Counted from the first letter of the stretch, positions 53,213 to 62,176 are shown. The stretch is DNA of 64,000 nt from an uncultured Bacteroidales bacterium (GCA_934680015.1 CAKUSP010000007.1:1-64000), one strand, 5' to 3'. Made by a program: numbers and translations. The notes: generated by a model not told the origin, from the sequence alone.

Positions 53213-55687
53213 ATGAAAAAGATATATTCATGGATGCTTGCGGCGCTTTGTGTCAGCGCATTATCTGTGTCTTGTAAACAAGACGCTTTTGAACCATCTA
53301 CTCCAGATGAATGCAAAACAGTTAAAGTAGAAGTTAGTCTGGGAGAAGAATTGAAAGGAAGTTTGCTTGACAATAAGGGTATAGTATGGGAAGTAGGGGA
53401 TCAGATTAAATATGCTGGTGGGGCTGAATTGACTTCCAGTCCTCTTACGGCTGAAGATATTTCTTCTGATGGAAGTGTAGCCTCATTTACTTTTGATGCT
53501 GCTCTTACTGAAGTGGATAGGAATGGGTGGTTTTTCTCTACGAATAATAATCCGCGCAATAATGATGAAGTAGACTACACCCTTGCAATCGAAAATGGTA
53601 ATATTTATACTCAGGATGTGGCAGGTGAGATGAACCATCGCAGGCTTTTCCTTCATAGTGGACTTGGCACTATGGATGTGGTAAAGGGGCAGGAAAAGAT
53701 TACAGTTAAGATGGATGTGTGTGGTACCATTTTCCGAGCTATGCCATATACAACACTCTATAATGGTGAAAAGATCGAAAGTGTTACGCTTTCGTCTAAT
53801 TCTTATATTGTAGGCACTGTTGCGTATGAACGTGGTACACAAAACTATAAGCCTATCGGAGGGAATGGCTATGAAGGTGCTACAGTTAATTATTTTAAGG
53901 ATAGTACTGTAGTCGTTAATCTCGGCACCGCTTTCGCTCTTGATGGCGTGACTTCTAAGGAGACGAGTAAGGGCATTTATTTCCCTGTGGCTGCATCGTA
54001 TGAGGGGTATCCATATAAAGGCTATAAGTATGTGGTAGCTACTGATAAAGCACAATACATTTTCGATGCTCTGGATAAAGATTTCGCAGTAGGGGAGAAT
54101 GTGGTAAAGAATGTATATCTTAATCTGGATAAAGCGCTTCGTAAAGAATATACATCTGGAACTTTAAAATACGATGCTGCATTAAATAATGTCGAACTTG
54201 CTCCAAGTGAAAGCAAGGATAACTATTGTGGTTATTCAGTTGCTATGACTAAGGATGGAGAAGTGGCTGAAGTAAAAAGAGAAGGAGCTGAGTACTATGA
54301 ACTTTATTATAAGAATGTAGCCTTTACTTGTACAGATCCAGATTCTGGAGAACCGGTGGATTGGCTAACTGTGAGGTACAGCACCACTGATGCACATGTA
54401 CTTGCAGATGTCAGTGAAAATACTGGAGCAGAAAGAAAAGCCCTTGTCACTATCACATATTCAGATGTTAGAAACTACACTATCGAAGAATCAAGCAAGA
54501 CTAAAACATTCACCATCACCCAGAAAGCCGCTGGGGCTAAAACAAGCGTAAAAGCTTATGGTAGTTGGGGAGAAAATGTTGTTAAAGAAGTTGAATTGCC
54601 ATCGGACGGATGTGTTAGTGTTACATCTTTAAATGGAGGTGCAGTCTTTGGATATGCCATTGTTTTGGTCAATGGCAAAGAACCTCATACTTTTGAGGAA
54701 TATAATGATGCAGAAGGTATATTTTCAAAGACCAATTTTGTATGTGTAGATGCGGCTGCTTTTGAAAGTAAGGATTTTTCTAAAAGTAATATCGAATGGC
54801 TTTCTTGTGATTATTTAAGAAATGCAGAAGGAAAGATTCAGGATAGATTATGGACTATAACTGCATCTGCAAACACTTCAGGAAGCACTCGTGTAGGATA
54901 CATTGTTTATACTTTTGATAACGATCCAGAATACGAGTATAATTATGGCGTAATAGCTATGAAGATTACTCAGGTTGCGTCGTTGAATGCCACAGCTTCA
55001 TTTACAAATGCTTCTTCTGATAATGTTTCTAAAGATGGTGGAGATGTTGTGACAACCCTTTCACTTTCTATCGATGGTGTTGTTCAAAGCGATGTCGCGC
55101 AGGCTATCTCTGATTATGGTCTTGCTCTTGAAGCAAGTTCTGCTGTAGAGCGTACTAGTATTGCTTCTGATGGTAAAGTTACTTTAAAGGTTAAGGCTAA
55201 TTCGACAAGTGTTGAAAGGAAAATTTCTCTTGTACTTAAGTATAATTCAGTAGTACTTGCTTCAACAGAATTTACTCAAGAAGCTGGTGAAGGTGGAGGC
55301 GCTTGTGCTTATACATATAATTTGGAAATTGTTAATAAAAATGGTTTTGGATATCCTGCACAGAAAGTAGGGGATGGGAATTGGGCATATATTAGAAATA
55401 TTTCTCTTGACGGCAAAGTTATAAATCCTATAACAGAAGACATCGCAAATGAAGTGCTTTCATATGCTTATCGTGCAGAATTGCCTACTGAAGAGGATAT
55501 CAAAGCTGTAAATGGACCGACAAATAAGAAGGCTTCTATTACTGCAATGTCTTTGCGTGTCCGTTGGTGTGGAGGCGTTCAAGTTGATGTTACAATTGAC
55601 TCAACTGAAGGTGGTTGCATCACCAAATTTGTGGGATATAATCCTGATGGAACGGAATTTGGCCATTTTATTGTATGGACCGATTAA
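53213..55687 (+). CDS. Large fimbrillin/BACON-like surface lipoprotein
   Basis: 824 residues from ATG 53213, which begins the signal MKKIYSWMLAALCVSALSVSC (Cys21). The N-terminal part (about 30-320) is fimbrillin-like (WEVGDQIKYAGG, GIYFPVAASYEG). Three later blocks end in ITQKAAG, ITQVA and FTQEAG, the closing motif of BACON-type all-beta repeats. A unique C-terminal domain of about 120 residues follows (YTYNLEIVNKNGFGYPAQKVGDG). BACON repeats bind mucin or glycan in some proteins, so display on the surface is likely. It follows the 55-residue peptide and ends the locus before a terminator. Confidence 0.75.
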   Translation: MKKIYSWMLAALCVSALSVSCKQDAFEPSTPDECKTVKVEVSLGEELKGSLLDNKGIVWEVGDQIKYAGGAELTSSPLTAEDISSDGSVASFTFDAALTEVDRNGWFFSTNNNPRNNDEVDYTLAIENGNIYTQDVAGEMNHRRLFLHSGLGTMDVVKGQEKITVKMDVCGTIFRAMPYTTLYNGEKIESVTLSSNSYIVGTVAYERGTQNYKPIGGNGYEGATVNYFKDSTVVVNLGTAFALDGVTSKETSKGIYFPVAASYEGYPYKGYKYVVATDKAQYIFDALDKDFAVGENVVKNVYLNLDKALRKEYTSGTLKYDAALNNVELAPSESKDNYCGYSVAMTKDGEVAEVKREGAEYYELYYKNVAFTCTDPDSGEPVDWLTVRYSTTDAHVLADVSENTGAERKALVTITYSDVRNYTIEESSKTKTFTITQKAAGAKTSVKAYGSWGENVVKEVELPSDGCVSVTSLNGGAVFGYAIVLVNGKEPHTFEEYNDAEGIFSKTNFVCVDAAAFESKDFSKSNIEWLSCDYLRNAEGKIQDRLWTITASANTSGSTRVGYIVYTFDNDPEYEYNYGVIAMKITQVASLNATASFTNASSDNVSKDGGDVVTTLSLSIDGVVQSDVAQAISDYGLALEASSAVERTSIASDGKVTLKVKANSTSVERKISLVLKYNSVVLASTEFTQEAGEGGGACAYTYNLEIVNKNGFGYPAQKVGDGNWAYIRNISLDGKVINPITEDIANEVLSYAYRAELPTEEDIKAVNGPTNKKASITAMSLRVRWCGGVQVDVTIDSTEGGCITKFVGYNPDGTEFGHFIVWTD

Positions 55688-55710
55688 TTTGTGCTTTGTA
55701 AAATAAAAAG

Positions 55711-55746
55711 AGAAGAGGCTGACCCAAAAGGGTTGGCCTCTGACTT
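55711..55746 (+). terminator. Terminator after the fimbrillin/BACON-like gene
   Basis: AGAGGCtgACCC (55714-55725) pairs with GGGTtgGCCTCT (55730-55741), a 12-base stem with two G-U pairs, about 27 bases after the stop. An A-tract precedes it. On the minus strand the stem is followed by a T-rich stretch, so it may also end a transcript from the other side. Confidence 0.7.
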
Positions 55747-56095
55747 TATATTCGTGGTGACTAAAAAGTCTAAGGGCTGATAGTCACCCTTCTTCCGTTA
55801 TAGGGACGTGGAGAAACCTGAAAAACACCTTTGAAGTCTATGTGCCTTGTAGGGTATTCTATTAAGGGTAGCAGGTAAAGGTGAATTATTTTGCAATCAC
55901 CTTTAAACCATATCCCTTCCGGGAGCACTTAGAATAGTGGTATCTTCTAAAGGTGAATTTCAGCTTATGGTTTTTCAGTTCGGGAGGGTTTACTTTTTAA
56001 CCATTCTCACTCGTACTTTTATATCTAGAAATATATTGTGGATGTTCAAAAGCCATTGTCAACTAGCCATGTATGCTGCCCCTGGGTGAACGCGA
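55742..56095 (-). ncRNA. Candidate structured noncoding RNA in a 555-base gene-free interval
   Basis: 55688-56242 holds no frame of note. On the minus strand an exact -7 box TACATTTG (56100-56107) and the terminator at 55711-55746 bracket about 350-385 bases. These contain several perfect complementary segments: TAAAGGTGA/TCACCTTTA (55876-55905, 9 bases), GGTGACTA/TAGTCACC (55756-55788) and AAACCATA with TATGGTTT around 55905-55972. None of the tmRNA, RNase P, SRP or 6S signatures I know was found on either strand, so this is a hypothesis without a family name. Confidence 0.35.
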
Positions 56096-56202
56096 CATGC
56101 AAATGTACATATTTTTCTTTATATTAGCATTGGGTTTTAATGGCGTCTTTCTTTAGAATACTTTTTTAGAGCGTTAAAGGAGAGTAATTTGGATGTTTGG
56201 CG

Positions 56203-56210
56203 TATTTTTG
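56203..56210 (+). promoter_or_regulatory. -7 box TATTTTTG before the TfoX-like gene
   Basis: Exact TAnnTTTG; the ATG at 56243 lies 32 bases beyond. No -33 box at correct spacing. Confidence 0.4.
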
Positions 56211-56242
56211 CACAATGTTATTATTGTAAAACGATAGAAACG

Positions 56243-56524
56243 ATGTCTTCATCAAAGGATTTTAGGGATTTTATTTTAGATCAGTCAAGACTTGAACTTC
56301 ATTTTAAGTCTATGATGGGGGAGTACTTGATTTATTATAAAGGGAAATACATTGGAGGTCTTTTTGATGACAGATTACTTCTAAAAAAGACTAAGACAAA
56401 CGCGATTTATGATTTGCCAGAAGGCATCCCGTATCCAGGTGCAAATGCTATGCTTCAGGTAGATGCGGACGAGCGTGATATGGTGAGGGAATTGATTATC
56501 GTCACAGAGAAGGGGATAGCATAA
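56243..56524 (+). CDS. TfoX N-terminal domain protein
   Basis: 93 residues from ATG 56243 (MSSSKDFRDFILDQSRLE). The fold signature is MMGEYLIYYKGKYIGGLFDDRLLLKKT, then LPEGIPYPGANAMLQVD, matching TfoX/Sxy N-terminal domains. It lacks the C-terminal competence domain, so it is the short stand-alone form of unknown role, not a proven competence regulator. It is followed by the YccF-like gene after 6 bases. Confidence 0.82.
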   Translation: MSSSKDFRDFILDQSRLELHFKSMMGEYLIYYKGKYIGGLFDDRLLLKKTKTNAIYDLPEGIPYPGANAMLQVDADERDMVRELIIVTEKGIA

Positions 56525-56530
56525 AACTAT

Positions 56531-56911
56531 ATGACTATGAAAGTTTTAGGTAATATTCTTTGGCTTTTACTGGGTGGATTTGTAATAGCTATAGTATATT
56601 TTGTCGTGGGATTATTATATTGCTTAACTATAGTGGGAATGCCATTTGGTTATCAATTATGGAAGTTCGGGGTGTTTTCTTTATGGCCGTTTGGAATTGA
56701 AGTTGTGGACGGAAAAAGTGCAGGAGGTTGTATGAGTGTGCTTATGAATGTTCTATGGATTCTAATTGGGTGGTGGGAGATTGCTTTAGTGCATCTTATC
56801 TGTGGCCTTATTTGCTGTGTAAGCATTATCGGTATCCCATTTGGCTTACAGCATTTTAAAATGGTGCGACTTTCCATTATGCCATTTGGAAAGTCTTTTA
56901 AATCAGTGTAA
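56531..56911 (+). CDS. YccF family inner-membrane protein
   Basis: 126 residues made of two similar halves, each with LGNILWLLLGG/LMNVLWILIGWW, then VGMPFGYQLWKF or IGIPFGLQHFKM and a P-F-G (WPFG, MPFG) end. This duplicated pattern with four membrane helices is the YccF family; function is not defined. A second ATG two codons in (56537) is an equally good start. It lies 13 bases before crcB. Confidence 0.85.
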   Translation: MTMKVLGNILWLLLGGFVIAIVYFVVGLLYCLTIVGMPFGYQLWKFGVFSLWPFGIEVVDGKSAGGCMSVLMNVLWILIGWWEIALVHLICGLICCVSIIGIPFGLQHFKMVRLSIMPFGKSFKSV

Positions 56912-56924
56912 AACAACAGAAAAA

Positions 56925-57290
56925 ATGTTTAAAAACTTTTTAGCAGTTGCGCTTGGTGGCGCGTTAGGCGCGTGTCTTAGATATGGGATAGTGCTTTTAG
57001 GCCAATTCGTAAATTTAAATGGTTCATTGTCAATTCTTCTTGTCAACGCAATCGGGTCATTTGCACTTGGCATGATTACAGGTGCTTGCTCGCCAAGTAC
57101 TTTTCAATTATTCCTTTCTATGGGGCTTTGCGGTGCTTTTACTACTTTTTCTACATATTCAGTTCAGTCTGTGACGCTTATCCAAGGTGGTAAGATAGGG
57201 GCGGCTGTTCTTTATATGTTGGGTAGCGTACTAGTATGTGTGGTTTTTGCTTGGCTAGGGGTATTACTGGGAACTAGAATGGCACGTTAA
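56925..57290 (+). CDS. crcB: CrcB/Fluc fluoride ion channel
   Basis: 121 residues from ATG 56925. Four membrane helices with GGALGACLRYGI, LLVNAIGSFALGMITG and GLCGAFTTFSTY, the classic Fluc motif with the central TFST. It exports fluoride as an antiparallel dimer. A single gene implies a homodimer. No fluoride riboswitch consensus was found in the leader, since it follows yccF-like by 13 bases. Confidence 0.93.
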   Translation: MFKNFLAVALGGALGACLRYGIVLLGQFVNLNGSLSILLVNAIGSFALGMITGACSPSTFQLFLSMGLCGAFTTFSTYSVQSVTLIQGGKIGAAVLYMLGSVLVCVVFAWLGVLLGTRMAR

Positions 57291-57427
57291 AGTTGGACTC
57301 TATACTGCGTTCATCTTCAACGCCTATCAATAGCAAGTGCAAGCGTAGCTACTAACTCCTCTGTCAAATGAATTGTGAAGATTAGTAGTTAAATACCTTC
57401 TTTTCATTGTTATCGTTTTGATTTTAC

Positions 57428-57499
57428 TATTTTTGCGAGCGAAATAATTTCGTCTTGGTGTTTTGTCCGAGAAAACACTCTTTTCTCGGACAAACTCGC
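57428..57499. repeat. Promoter-like box with nested palindromes in the crcB downstream gap
   Basis: In the 231-base gap 57291-57521: TATTTTTG (57428-57435), a CGAAATAATTTCG palindrome, and a perfect 14-base inverted repeat TTTGTCCGAGAAAA/TTTTCTCGGACAAA with loop CACTC (57462-57494). GCGAG (57435-57439) can pair with CTCGC (57495-57499) around both. Neither side has a proper T tail, so it is more like a structured or operator element than a simple terminator. Confidence 0.65.
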
Positions 57500-57521
57500 G
57501 AAGATGCTTCACTAAGGCTAT

Positions 57522-58286
57522 TTAGAAATTCAGTGCCAGTCCAAATCCAGAGGATGTCTTTCCGAGAATTAATGACATATCTTCGGAATGCGATGAAGTG
57601 CTACTATATTTACTATTGAAATCGTCAGCTATAGCATTAAGATTACGATTTCCTTTAATCCATAGAGGAATACCAGAGCCAAGACAAGCTGCTCCCACTA
57701 CATATCCTATGATCACTCCCACTGTGTTATCACTTTTTTTGAAAAATGGATCTTGGAAAGCAGGATCATTTCGATAATCGTTATTGATACACGCAAGCGC
57801 TGTAGTGAGCGATACTGCTATGGTTCCAGAAAGAGTAAGTAAAAACCCATAGGAGTATTGATTCATAGCTTTTCTATATCTACTACCATATAAAGAGTAC
57901 CCTATAGCATCTCTTATTTCCTCCTGCGAAAGCCTTCTATGTTCTCTGTAGAAATGCCCATTCCGATAATCTAAATAGCCGTTATTCCGATAATCCAAAT
58001 ATCCGTCGTGGTAATAGACATAAGGAATTGAGTTGTGGTTTGTGAAAAATTGTTTCGTGCCATTTTCGAATTCTATTGCTACAACCTTGGCTTTAGAAAT
58101 CCTATAATCCGGACCATCCAGATTATTGTACATTTTGTAAAGCACGTCGTCGTCAGATATTTCAATGACTTTAGCCTCTATAATCTGGTGAGAATCATAA
58201 AGGTAAATCTTATCTTGTGCATGGCAAACATTGCTCAAGAACAAACACCACACAAAAGTGGATAGAATCAAGTAAAATTTACTCAT
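57522..58286 (-). CDS. Exported protein with YLDYRN tandem repeat, unknown function
   Basis: 254 residues. Cleavable signal MSKFYLILSTFVWCLFLSNVCHA, QDKIYL. Residues about 25-70 resemble a small beta domain (LYDSHQIIEAKVIEISDDDVLYKMYNNLDGPDYRISKAKVVAIEFENG), found in other Bacteroidota exported proteins. GYLDYRN occurs twice in a row near residue 95. Two helices follow (LLTLSGTIAVSLTTALAC; TVGVIIGYVVGAACLGSGIPLW), so it may be anchored. It starts 3 bases after the acyltransferase stop. Confidence 0.6.
   Translation of the reverse strand: MSKFYLILSTFVWCLFLSNVCHAQDKIYLYDSHQIIEAKVIEISDDDVLYKMYNNLDGPDYRISKAKVVAIEFENGTKQFFTNHNSIPYVYYHDGYLDYRNNGYLDYRNGHFYREHRRLSQEEIRDAIGYSLYGSRYRKAMNQYSYGFLLTLSGTIAVSLTTALACINNDYRNDPAFQDPFFKKSDNTVGVIIGYVVGAACLGSGIPLWIKGNRNLNAIADDFNSKYSSTSSHSEDMSLILGKTSSGFGLALNF
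57961..58008 (-). repeat. Two-copy 24-base tandem repeat in the coding region
   Basis: TTCCGATAATCTAAATAGCC (57961-) and TTCCGATAATCCAAATATCC (57985-) encode the doubled GYLDYRN. Each unit is 24 bases, in frame. Confidence 0.7.
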
Positions 58287-58289
58287 AAC

Positions 58290-59396
58290 TTATCCTATTA
58301 TGTATTTTCCTATTTTAGGAATTCTTCCTAAAAGATAACTTGCTATAAAGGATGTTCCATAGGTACACAAGGCTGTTAGGAAGATAACAGTCAAGGTGGA
58401 ATTAATAGCGCTTTGGAATATCGCAGTAAAAAAGCACAGGAAAAATATGTGCATTAGATACATACCATAACTTGCACCTGATATAGGAAGAACAAAGTGC
58501 CTATAAAAAGCATTGTCACTATTCAGCTTTCTTATTATAAGAAAGAATCCTATAGTAAGAAGCGCCGTCCCGCTCGTGCAGAAGCCCCACCCGGTTTCCA
58601 TATATACTGCCAGATCTATCGTGCTTTCTACGGGAAAGTCTTTAGGCATAGCATTCCAAAACCACCCGGCAGATATGCTGTATCCGATAAGAATTAGAGG
58701 GATTGAAATAAGAAGCGTTTTCTTCCACGATAGATCACTAACATATTTGCGAAAATAGTGAGCTAATATCACGTATCCTATAAAGCCGCTGACTCCATAG
58801 AAAAGCCCGAACTCGTTCCAATTGGCCTCTCCCCATACATGGCTACCATCGCTAAGAAGTCTAAAGAATGGAAGCGTTGTCGTAAAAAACCACAGAAGTA
58901 TAAAATAGCACTCAGCCTTTTTGCTGGCTTTCTCTATCCATGCAGAAAAGATAGGCATTACAAGATAAATTCCTAAAAGCATGTAGACAAACCACAAATG
59001 TCCGGCAGCTCCAGGAAAGTTAAATATGGCCTGTTTTAAAGCTTCTAAGACAGAACCGCTTTTATAGAATTCGTATGTGGAGCCATAAAGCGGTACCAAA
59101 GCGTAAAGTAATACCCATATTATAAGAGGTATAGCCACTCTTTTGAATCGTCTGCGGAAAAACTCACGACTTCCACCTTTAACGGGGAACAATAGATAAC
59201 TTGATGCCATAACGAAAAGTGGCACGCAAGGCCTTAACATGGAGTCTATTAAGGTGACTATTAGTCCATTGGTCCGATTGAGGATAAGAGTGCCTTCGCC
59301 TCCTAAGTAGAATGGTTCACAAGAGTGAACGAGCATCACCATAAAGCAAGCTATAACCCTTAGATAGTCGATGAAGATCACTCTTTCTTTCGTCAT
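58290..59396 (-). CDS. Acyltransferase 3 family membrane protein (OafA-like)
   Basis: 368 residues with about ten membrane helices. The N-terminal FIDYLRVIACFMVMLVHSCEP holds the conserved His of family 3 acyltransferases; RRFKRVAIPLIIWVLL and HLWFVYMLLGIYLVMPIFSAW are typical. It adds acetyl or acyl groups to sugars of surface polysaccharide or lipid. Its acceptor cannot be told. It lies 6 bases after the DUF1846 gene and 3 before the next exported protein. Confidence 0.88.
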   Translation of the reverse strand: MTKERVIFIDYLRVIACFMVMLVHSCEPFYLGGEGTLILNRTNGLIVTLIDSMLRPCVPLFVMASSYLLFPVKGGSREFFRRRFKRVAIPLIIWVLLYALVPLYGSTYEFYKSGSVLEALKQAIFNFPGAAGHLWFVYMLLGIYLVMPIFSAWIEKASKKAECYFILLWFFTTTLPFFRLLSDGSHVWGEANWNEFGLFYGVSGFIGYVILAHYFRKYVSDLSWKKTLLISIPLILIGYSISAGWFWNAMPKDFPVESTIDLAVYMETGWGFCTSGTALLTIGFFLIIRKLNSDNAFYRHFVLPISGASYGMYLMHIFFLCFFTAIFQSAINSTLTVIFLTALCTYGTSFIASYLLGRIPKIGKYIIG

Positions 59397-59402
59397 AGTA
59401 TT

Positions 59403-60866
59403 CTATTTCTTTATAGGATCACAAGTTAAGCCTACTCCTAGACGTTTGAATACTTTCCTATCCACTTCGGAAAGCATAACGGTAGAGTGAACTTGGCATC
59501 CGTTAAGTTCAGGGAGTTGCGCTAGCGCTCTTCGGCATTTGTCATCTGTAAGGCTTAAAAGGGAAAGCGCCACGAGTACTTCGTCAGTGTGAAGGCGCGG
59601 ATTGTGACCATGGAGATATGAAACCTTTGTCTTCTGGATAGGCTCAATCATATCGCGTGGGATGAGTTTTACACTATGATCAATCCCGGCCAAATGTTTT
59701 ATGGCATTTAAGAGCAGAGCGGCACTTGACCCCATTAAAGGGCTACTTCCAGCTGTAATTATAGTACCATCTGCCAATTCTACTGCGGCTGCTGCCAGTC
59801 CACCACTTGCTTCCTTTCTTGTCTTGGCTGCAATGGTGGTTCTTCTAAATGATGTGTCAATCTTAGCCTGTTTCATCAAGGACGCTATCTTGTTTATTTC
59901 TGCATCATTCACAGCCCCATCGGCCATCCTGCATAGAGCATCGTAGTAGCGCCTGATTATTTCCTGTTTAGCAGCATAACAGCATAGGTCTTCGTCGCAC
60001 ATACAGTAACCTATCATGTTTACGCCCATGTCAGTAGGGGACTTGTATGGGTTCTCACCATAGATGCTTTCGAATATGGCGTTTAGAACGGGGAAGATTT
60101 CAATATCTCTATTGTAGTTTACAGCCATCTTTCCATATGCTTCAAGATGGAAAGGATCTATCATGTTGATATCATTGATATCGGCTGTAGCTGCTTCATA
60201 TGCCAGATTAAGTGGATGTTTTAAAGGCAAATTCCAAATAGGGAAAGATTCAAACTTGGCATAGCCAGCTTTGATGCCTCTTTTATGCTCTTGGTATAGC
60301 TGTGATAGGCATACAGCCATCTTTCCGCTTCCTGGTCCAGGTGCTGTTACGGCCACAAGTGGTCGTGTTGTAGGGACATAGTCGTTCCTTCCGAAACCAT
60401 CTTCGGAGTCGATTAGGGCGACATTATTAGGATAGCCCTCTATTGTATGGTGATAATATGTCTTGATGCCACGCCTTTCCAATTTTGCTCTGTAGTTGTC
60501 GGCGCTTGACTGACCATTATAGTGAGTTATAACCACAGCGCTCACTAGAAATCCATGTTTTTCGAATTCGTCGTGAAGTCTAAGTACATCCATGTCATAG
60601 GTAATGCCAAGGTCGTTTCTTACCTTGTTTCTCTCTATGTCCAAAGCACTTATGACTATAATGATCTCAGTGCTGTCGGATAGTTGCTGAAGCATCCGCA
60701 TTTTGGAGTCTGGTTTAAATCCCGGCAGAACTCTGCTTGCGTGATTGTCATCGAAAAGCTTTCCTCCGAATTCGAGGTAAAGTTTGTCACCGAACTGCGA
60801 TATTCGCTGTTTAATGTGTTCGGACTGAATTTTTAGATATTTGTCGTTGTCAAACCCGTATTTCAT
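59403..60866 (-). CDS. DUF1846 family protein
   Basis: 487 residues from ATG 60866 (MKYGFDNDKYLKIQSEHIKQRI), the usual start of this family (about 490-500 residues). An upstream ATG at 60959 would add a tail unlike family members and overlap aroF. It shows GPGSGKMAVCLSQLYQEH, a P-loop-like GxGSGK, and a C-terminal fold. The domain is widespread in Firmicutes and Bacteroidota and has no established function. A -7 box TAACTTTG (60876-60883) lies just upstream. Confidence 0.85.
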   Translation of the reverse strand: MKYGFDNDKYLKIQSEHIKQRISQFGDKLYLEFGGKLFDDNHASRVLPGFKPDSKMRMLQQLSDSTEIIIVISALDIERNKVRNDLGITYDMDVLRLHDEFEKHGFLVSAVVITHYNGQSSADNYRAKLERRGIKTYYHHTIEGYPNNVALIDSEDGFGRNDYVPTTRPLVAVTAPGPGSGKMAVCLSQLYQEHKRGIKAGYAKFESFPIWNLPLKHPLNLAYEAATADINDINMIDPFHLEAYGKMAVNYNRDIEIFPVLNAIFESIYGENPYKSPTDMGVNMIGYCMCDEDLCCYAAKQEIIRRYYDALCRMADGAVNDAEINKIASLMKQAKIDTSFRRTTIAAKTRKEASGGLAAAAVELADGTIITAGSSPLMGSSAALLLNAIKHLAGIDHSVKLIPRDMIEPIQKTKVSYLHGHNPRLHTDEVLVALSLLSLTDDKCRRALAQLPELNGCQVHSTVMLSEVDRKVFKRLGVGLTCDPIKK

Positions 60867-60875
60867 AACGGGGTT

Positions 60876-60883
60876 CAAAGTTA
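60876..60883 (-). promoter_or_regulatory. -7 box TAACTTTG before the DUF1846 gene
   Basis: Exact TAnnTTTG on the minus strand, 9 bases before the ATG, so any transcript from it would have almost no leader. It supports the internal ATG 60866 over 60959. Confidence 0.4.
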
Positions 60884-60901
60884 AGTAAAAATCGGCATTC
60901 C

Positions 60902-61915
60902 TTAAAATGAATCGGCCAATTTTAAAACGAGATTTTCGGTTTTTTCCCAGCCTAGACACGCGTCGGTAATGGATTTTCCGAAAATCGTTCCAGGCTCATC
61001 CTGGCGGCCATCCACTAAGTAAGATTCTATCATAAGGCCTTTTATATAGTTGCTTCTGCTTTTTAATCCTAATGCTCTGATGGCGTTTTCACTCTGTTTT
61101 AAATAATCTTTTCCTGAGTTAGAGTGATTGCAATCCACTATAATGGCAGGGTTTACTATAGCGCAGTCTTGCATAATGCTGGAAAGTCGTTCTATGGATT
61201 GTTGGTCGCAGTTCTGGTGGTGTACTCCATTATGGTCTATATAACCTCGAAGTATAGCATGAGCATAATGGTTGCCATGGCTTTGTACTTCCCAATTTCT
61301 ATAAATAAACAGGTGAGGGTTCTGTGCAGTAATGATGTCTTGAGAGAGTGCTTGTAAATCGCCATTTAGTGGATTTTTTATTCCAACGGGTATATCTAAT
61401 CCGCTTGCCGTTAGTTTATGTTGTTGATCATCAGCGGATCGAGCTCCTATCGTGACATAACAAAGTAGATCTGAGATAAATCTATGGTTCTCGGGGTACA
61501 GCATTTCGTCTGCACATCCCATTCCTATTTCTTCCAGAGCGCGAAGATGTATTTTCCTTATGGAAAGTACACCTTTAAGTATGTCATCGGTTTGAGATTG
61601 CGGATCTGGCCGGTGAAGCATCCCTTTGTAAGCGTTACCGCTAGTTCGTGGTTTACTAGTATAGAGTCTAGGGACTATGAGGATTTTATCTTTTACTTTA
61701 TCGCTTAAGCTTTTCAGTCTACCAAAATACTCCATTACAGCATCCTCTCTATCGGCAGAACAAGGACCTATAAGTAATAGAATTCTATTATCATTTGCAC
61801 AAAGAATATCTTCAATGGATTTGACGCAATCCTCTCTTACTTTTTCCCCTTTCTCGGAAAGGGGAAAAAGTTGCTTTATTTCTTTGGGAATGGGCAGTTT
61901 TCTTTTAAATTCCAT
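60902..61915 (-). CDS. aroF: 3-deoxy-7-phosphoheptulonate synthase (type I DAHP synthase)
   Basis: 337 residues from ATG 61915 (MEFKRKLPIPKEIK). It catalyses the first shikimate step from PEP and erythrose-4-phosphate. Motifs: LIGPCSAD, KPRTSGNAYKG, GARS, GIKNPLNGD, DCNHSNS and the end ESYLVDGRQ. It resembles the AroF/G/H class and its isozyme letter cannot be settled. The start overlaps the chorismate mutase gene by 40 bases, which may couple the two. Confidence 0.9.
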   Translation of the reverse strand: MEFKRKLPIPKEIKQLFPLSEKGEKVREDCVKSIEDILCANDNRILLLIGPCSADREDAVMEYFGRLKSLSDKVKDKILIVPRLYTSKPRTSGNAYKGMLHRPDPQSQTDDILKGVLSIRKIHLRALEEIGMGCADEMLYPENHRFISDLLCYVTIGARSADDQQHKLTASGLDIPVGIKNPLNGDLQALSQDIITAQNPHLFIYRNWEVQSHGNHYAHAILRGYIDHNGVHHQNCDQQSIERLSSIMQDCAIVNPAIIVDCNHSNSGKDYLKQSENAIRALGLKSRSNYIKGLMIESYLVDGRQDEPGTIFGKSITDACLGWEKTENLVLKLADSF

Positions 61916-62166
61916 TGATACTCTTTTGATACTTTCATAAGGCACTCAACTACCTCTAACCAATAGACAGTTATCTTTTTGTCATGAATGAATTTTTCTC
62001 TGCTTTTTAGCACTTCCTTTTCTCTATGTGCGTCAAGTATTTGAGCGCCAATGCTTTCTTTTACATTATAGACCTTCTTGCATTCCGACATCCGCATTTC
62101 GAAAAGCTGGGCGATGCGTCTATCTATCTCGTCGATTCGGTTTCTGATTTCGGCCAATTCTTCCAT
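61876..62166 (-). CDS. Chorismate mutase, AroQ type
   Basis: 96 residues. It rearranges chorismate to prephenate. AroQ core: EIRNRIDEIDRRIAQLFEMRMSECKKVYNVKESIG, with Arg (RNRIDEID) and Lys (KKVYNVK) catalytic residues. Usually fused to DAHP synthase or prephenate enzymes, but here a separate gene whose end overlaps the DAHP synthase start. It follows hisS by 10 bases. Confidence 0.88.
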   Translation of the reverse strand: MEELAEIRNRIDEIDRRIAQLFEMRMSECKKVYNVKESIGAQILDAHREKEVLKSREKFIHDKKITVYWLEVVECLMKVSKEYQWNLKENCPFPKK

Positions 62167-62176
62167 TTCCCAGTTC

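Noticed and set aside
55742..56095. tmRNA, RNase P or 6S RNA at this locus
   Set aside because: No GGGG...TTCGA...CCA tmRNA ends, no GAAAGTCCGG or ACAGAA P RNA motifs, and no clear long-bulged 6S fold were found on either strand.
56841..56924. Fluoride riboswitch before crcB
   Set aside because: crcB follows yccF-like by 13 bases; the preceding bases are coding, so there is no room for the riboswitch.
57327..57512. 61-residue minus-strand frame over the crcB gap
   Set aside because: Its coding part is the palindrome itself; such frames over repeats are usually called by mistake, so I treat the DNA as a repeat and not as a gene.
60959..60959. Earlier ATG for the DUF1846 gene
   Set aside because: It adds 31 residues not expected in this family and overlaps the DAHP synthase gene; the MKYGFDND start fits family length.
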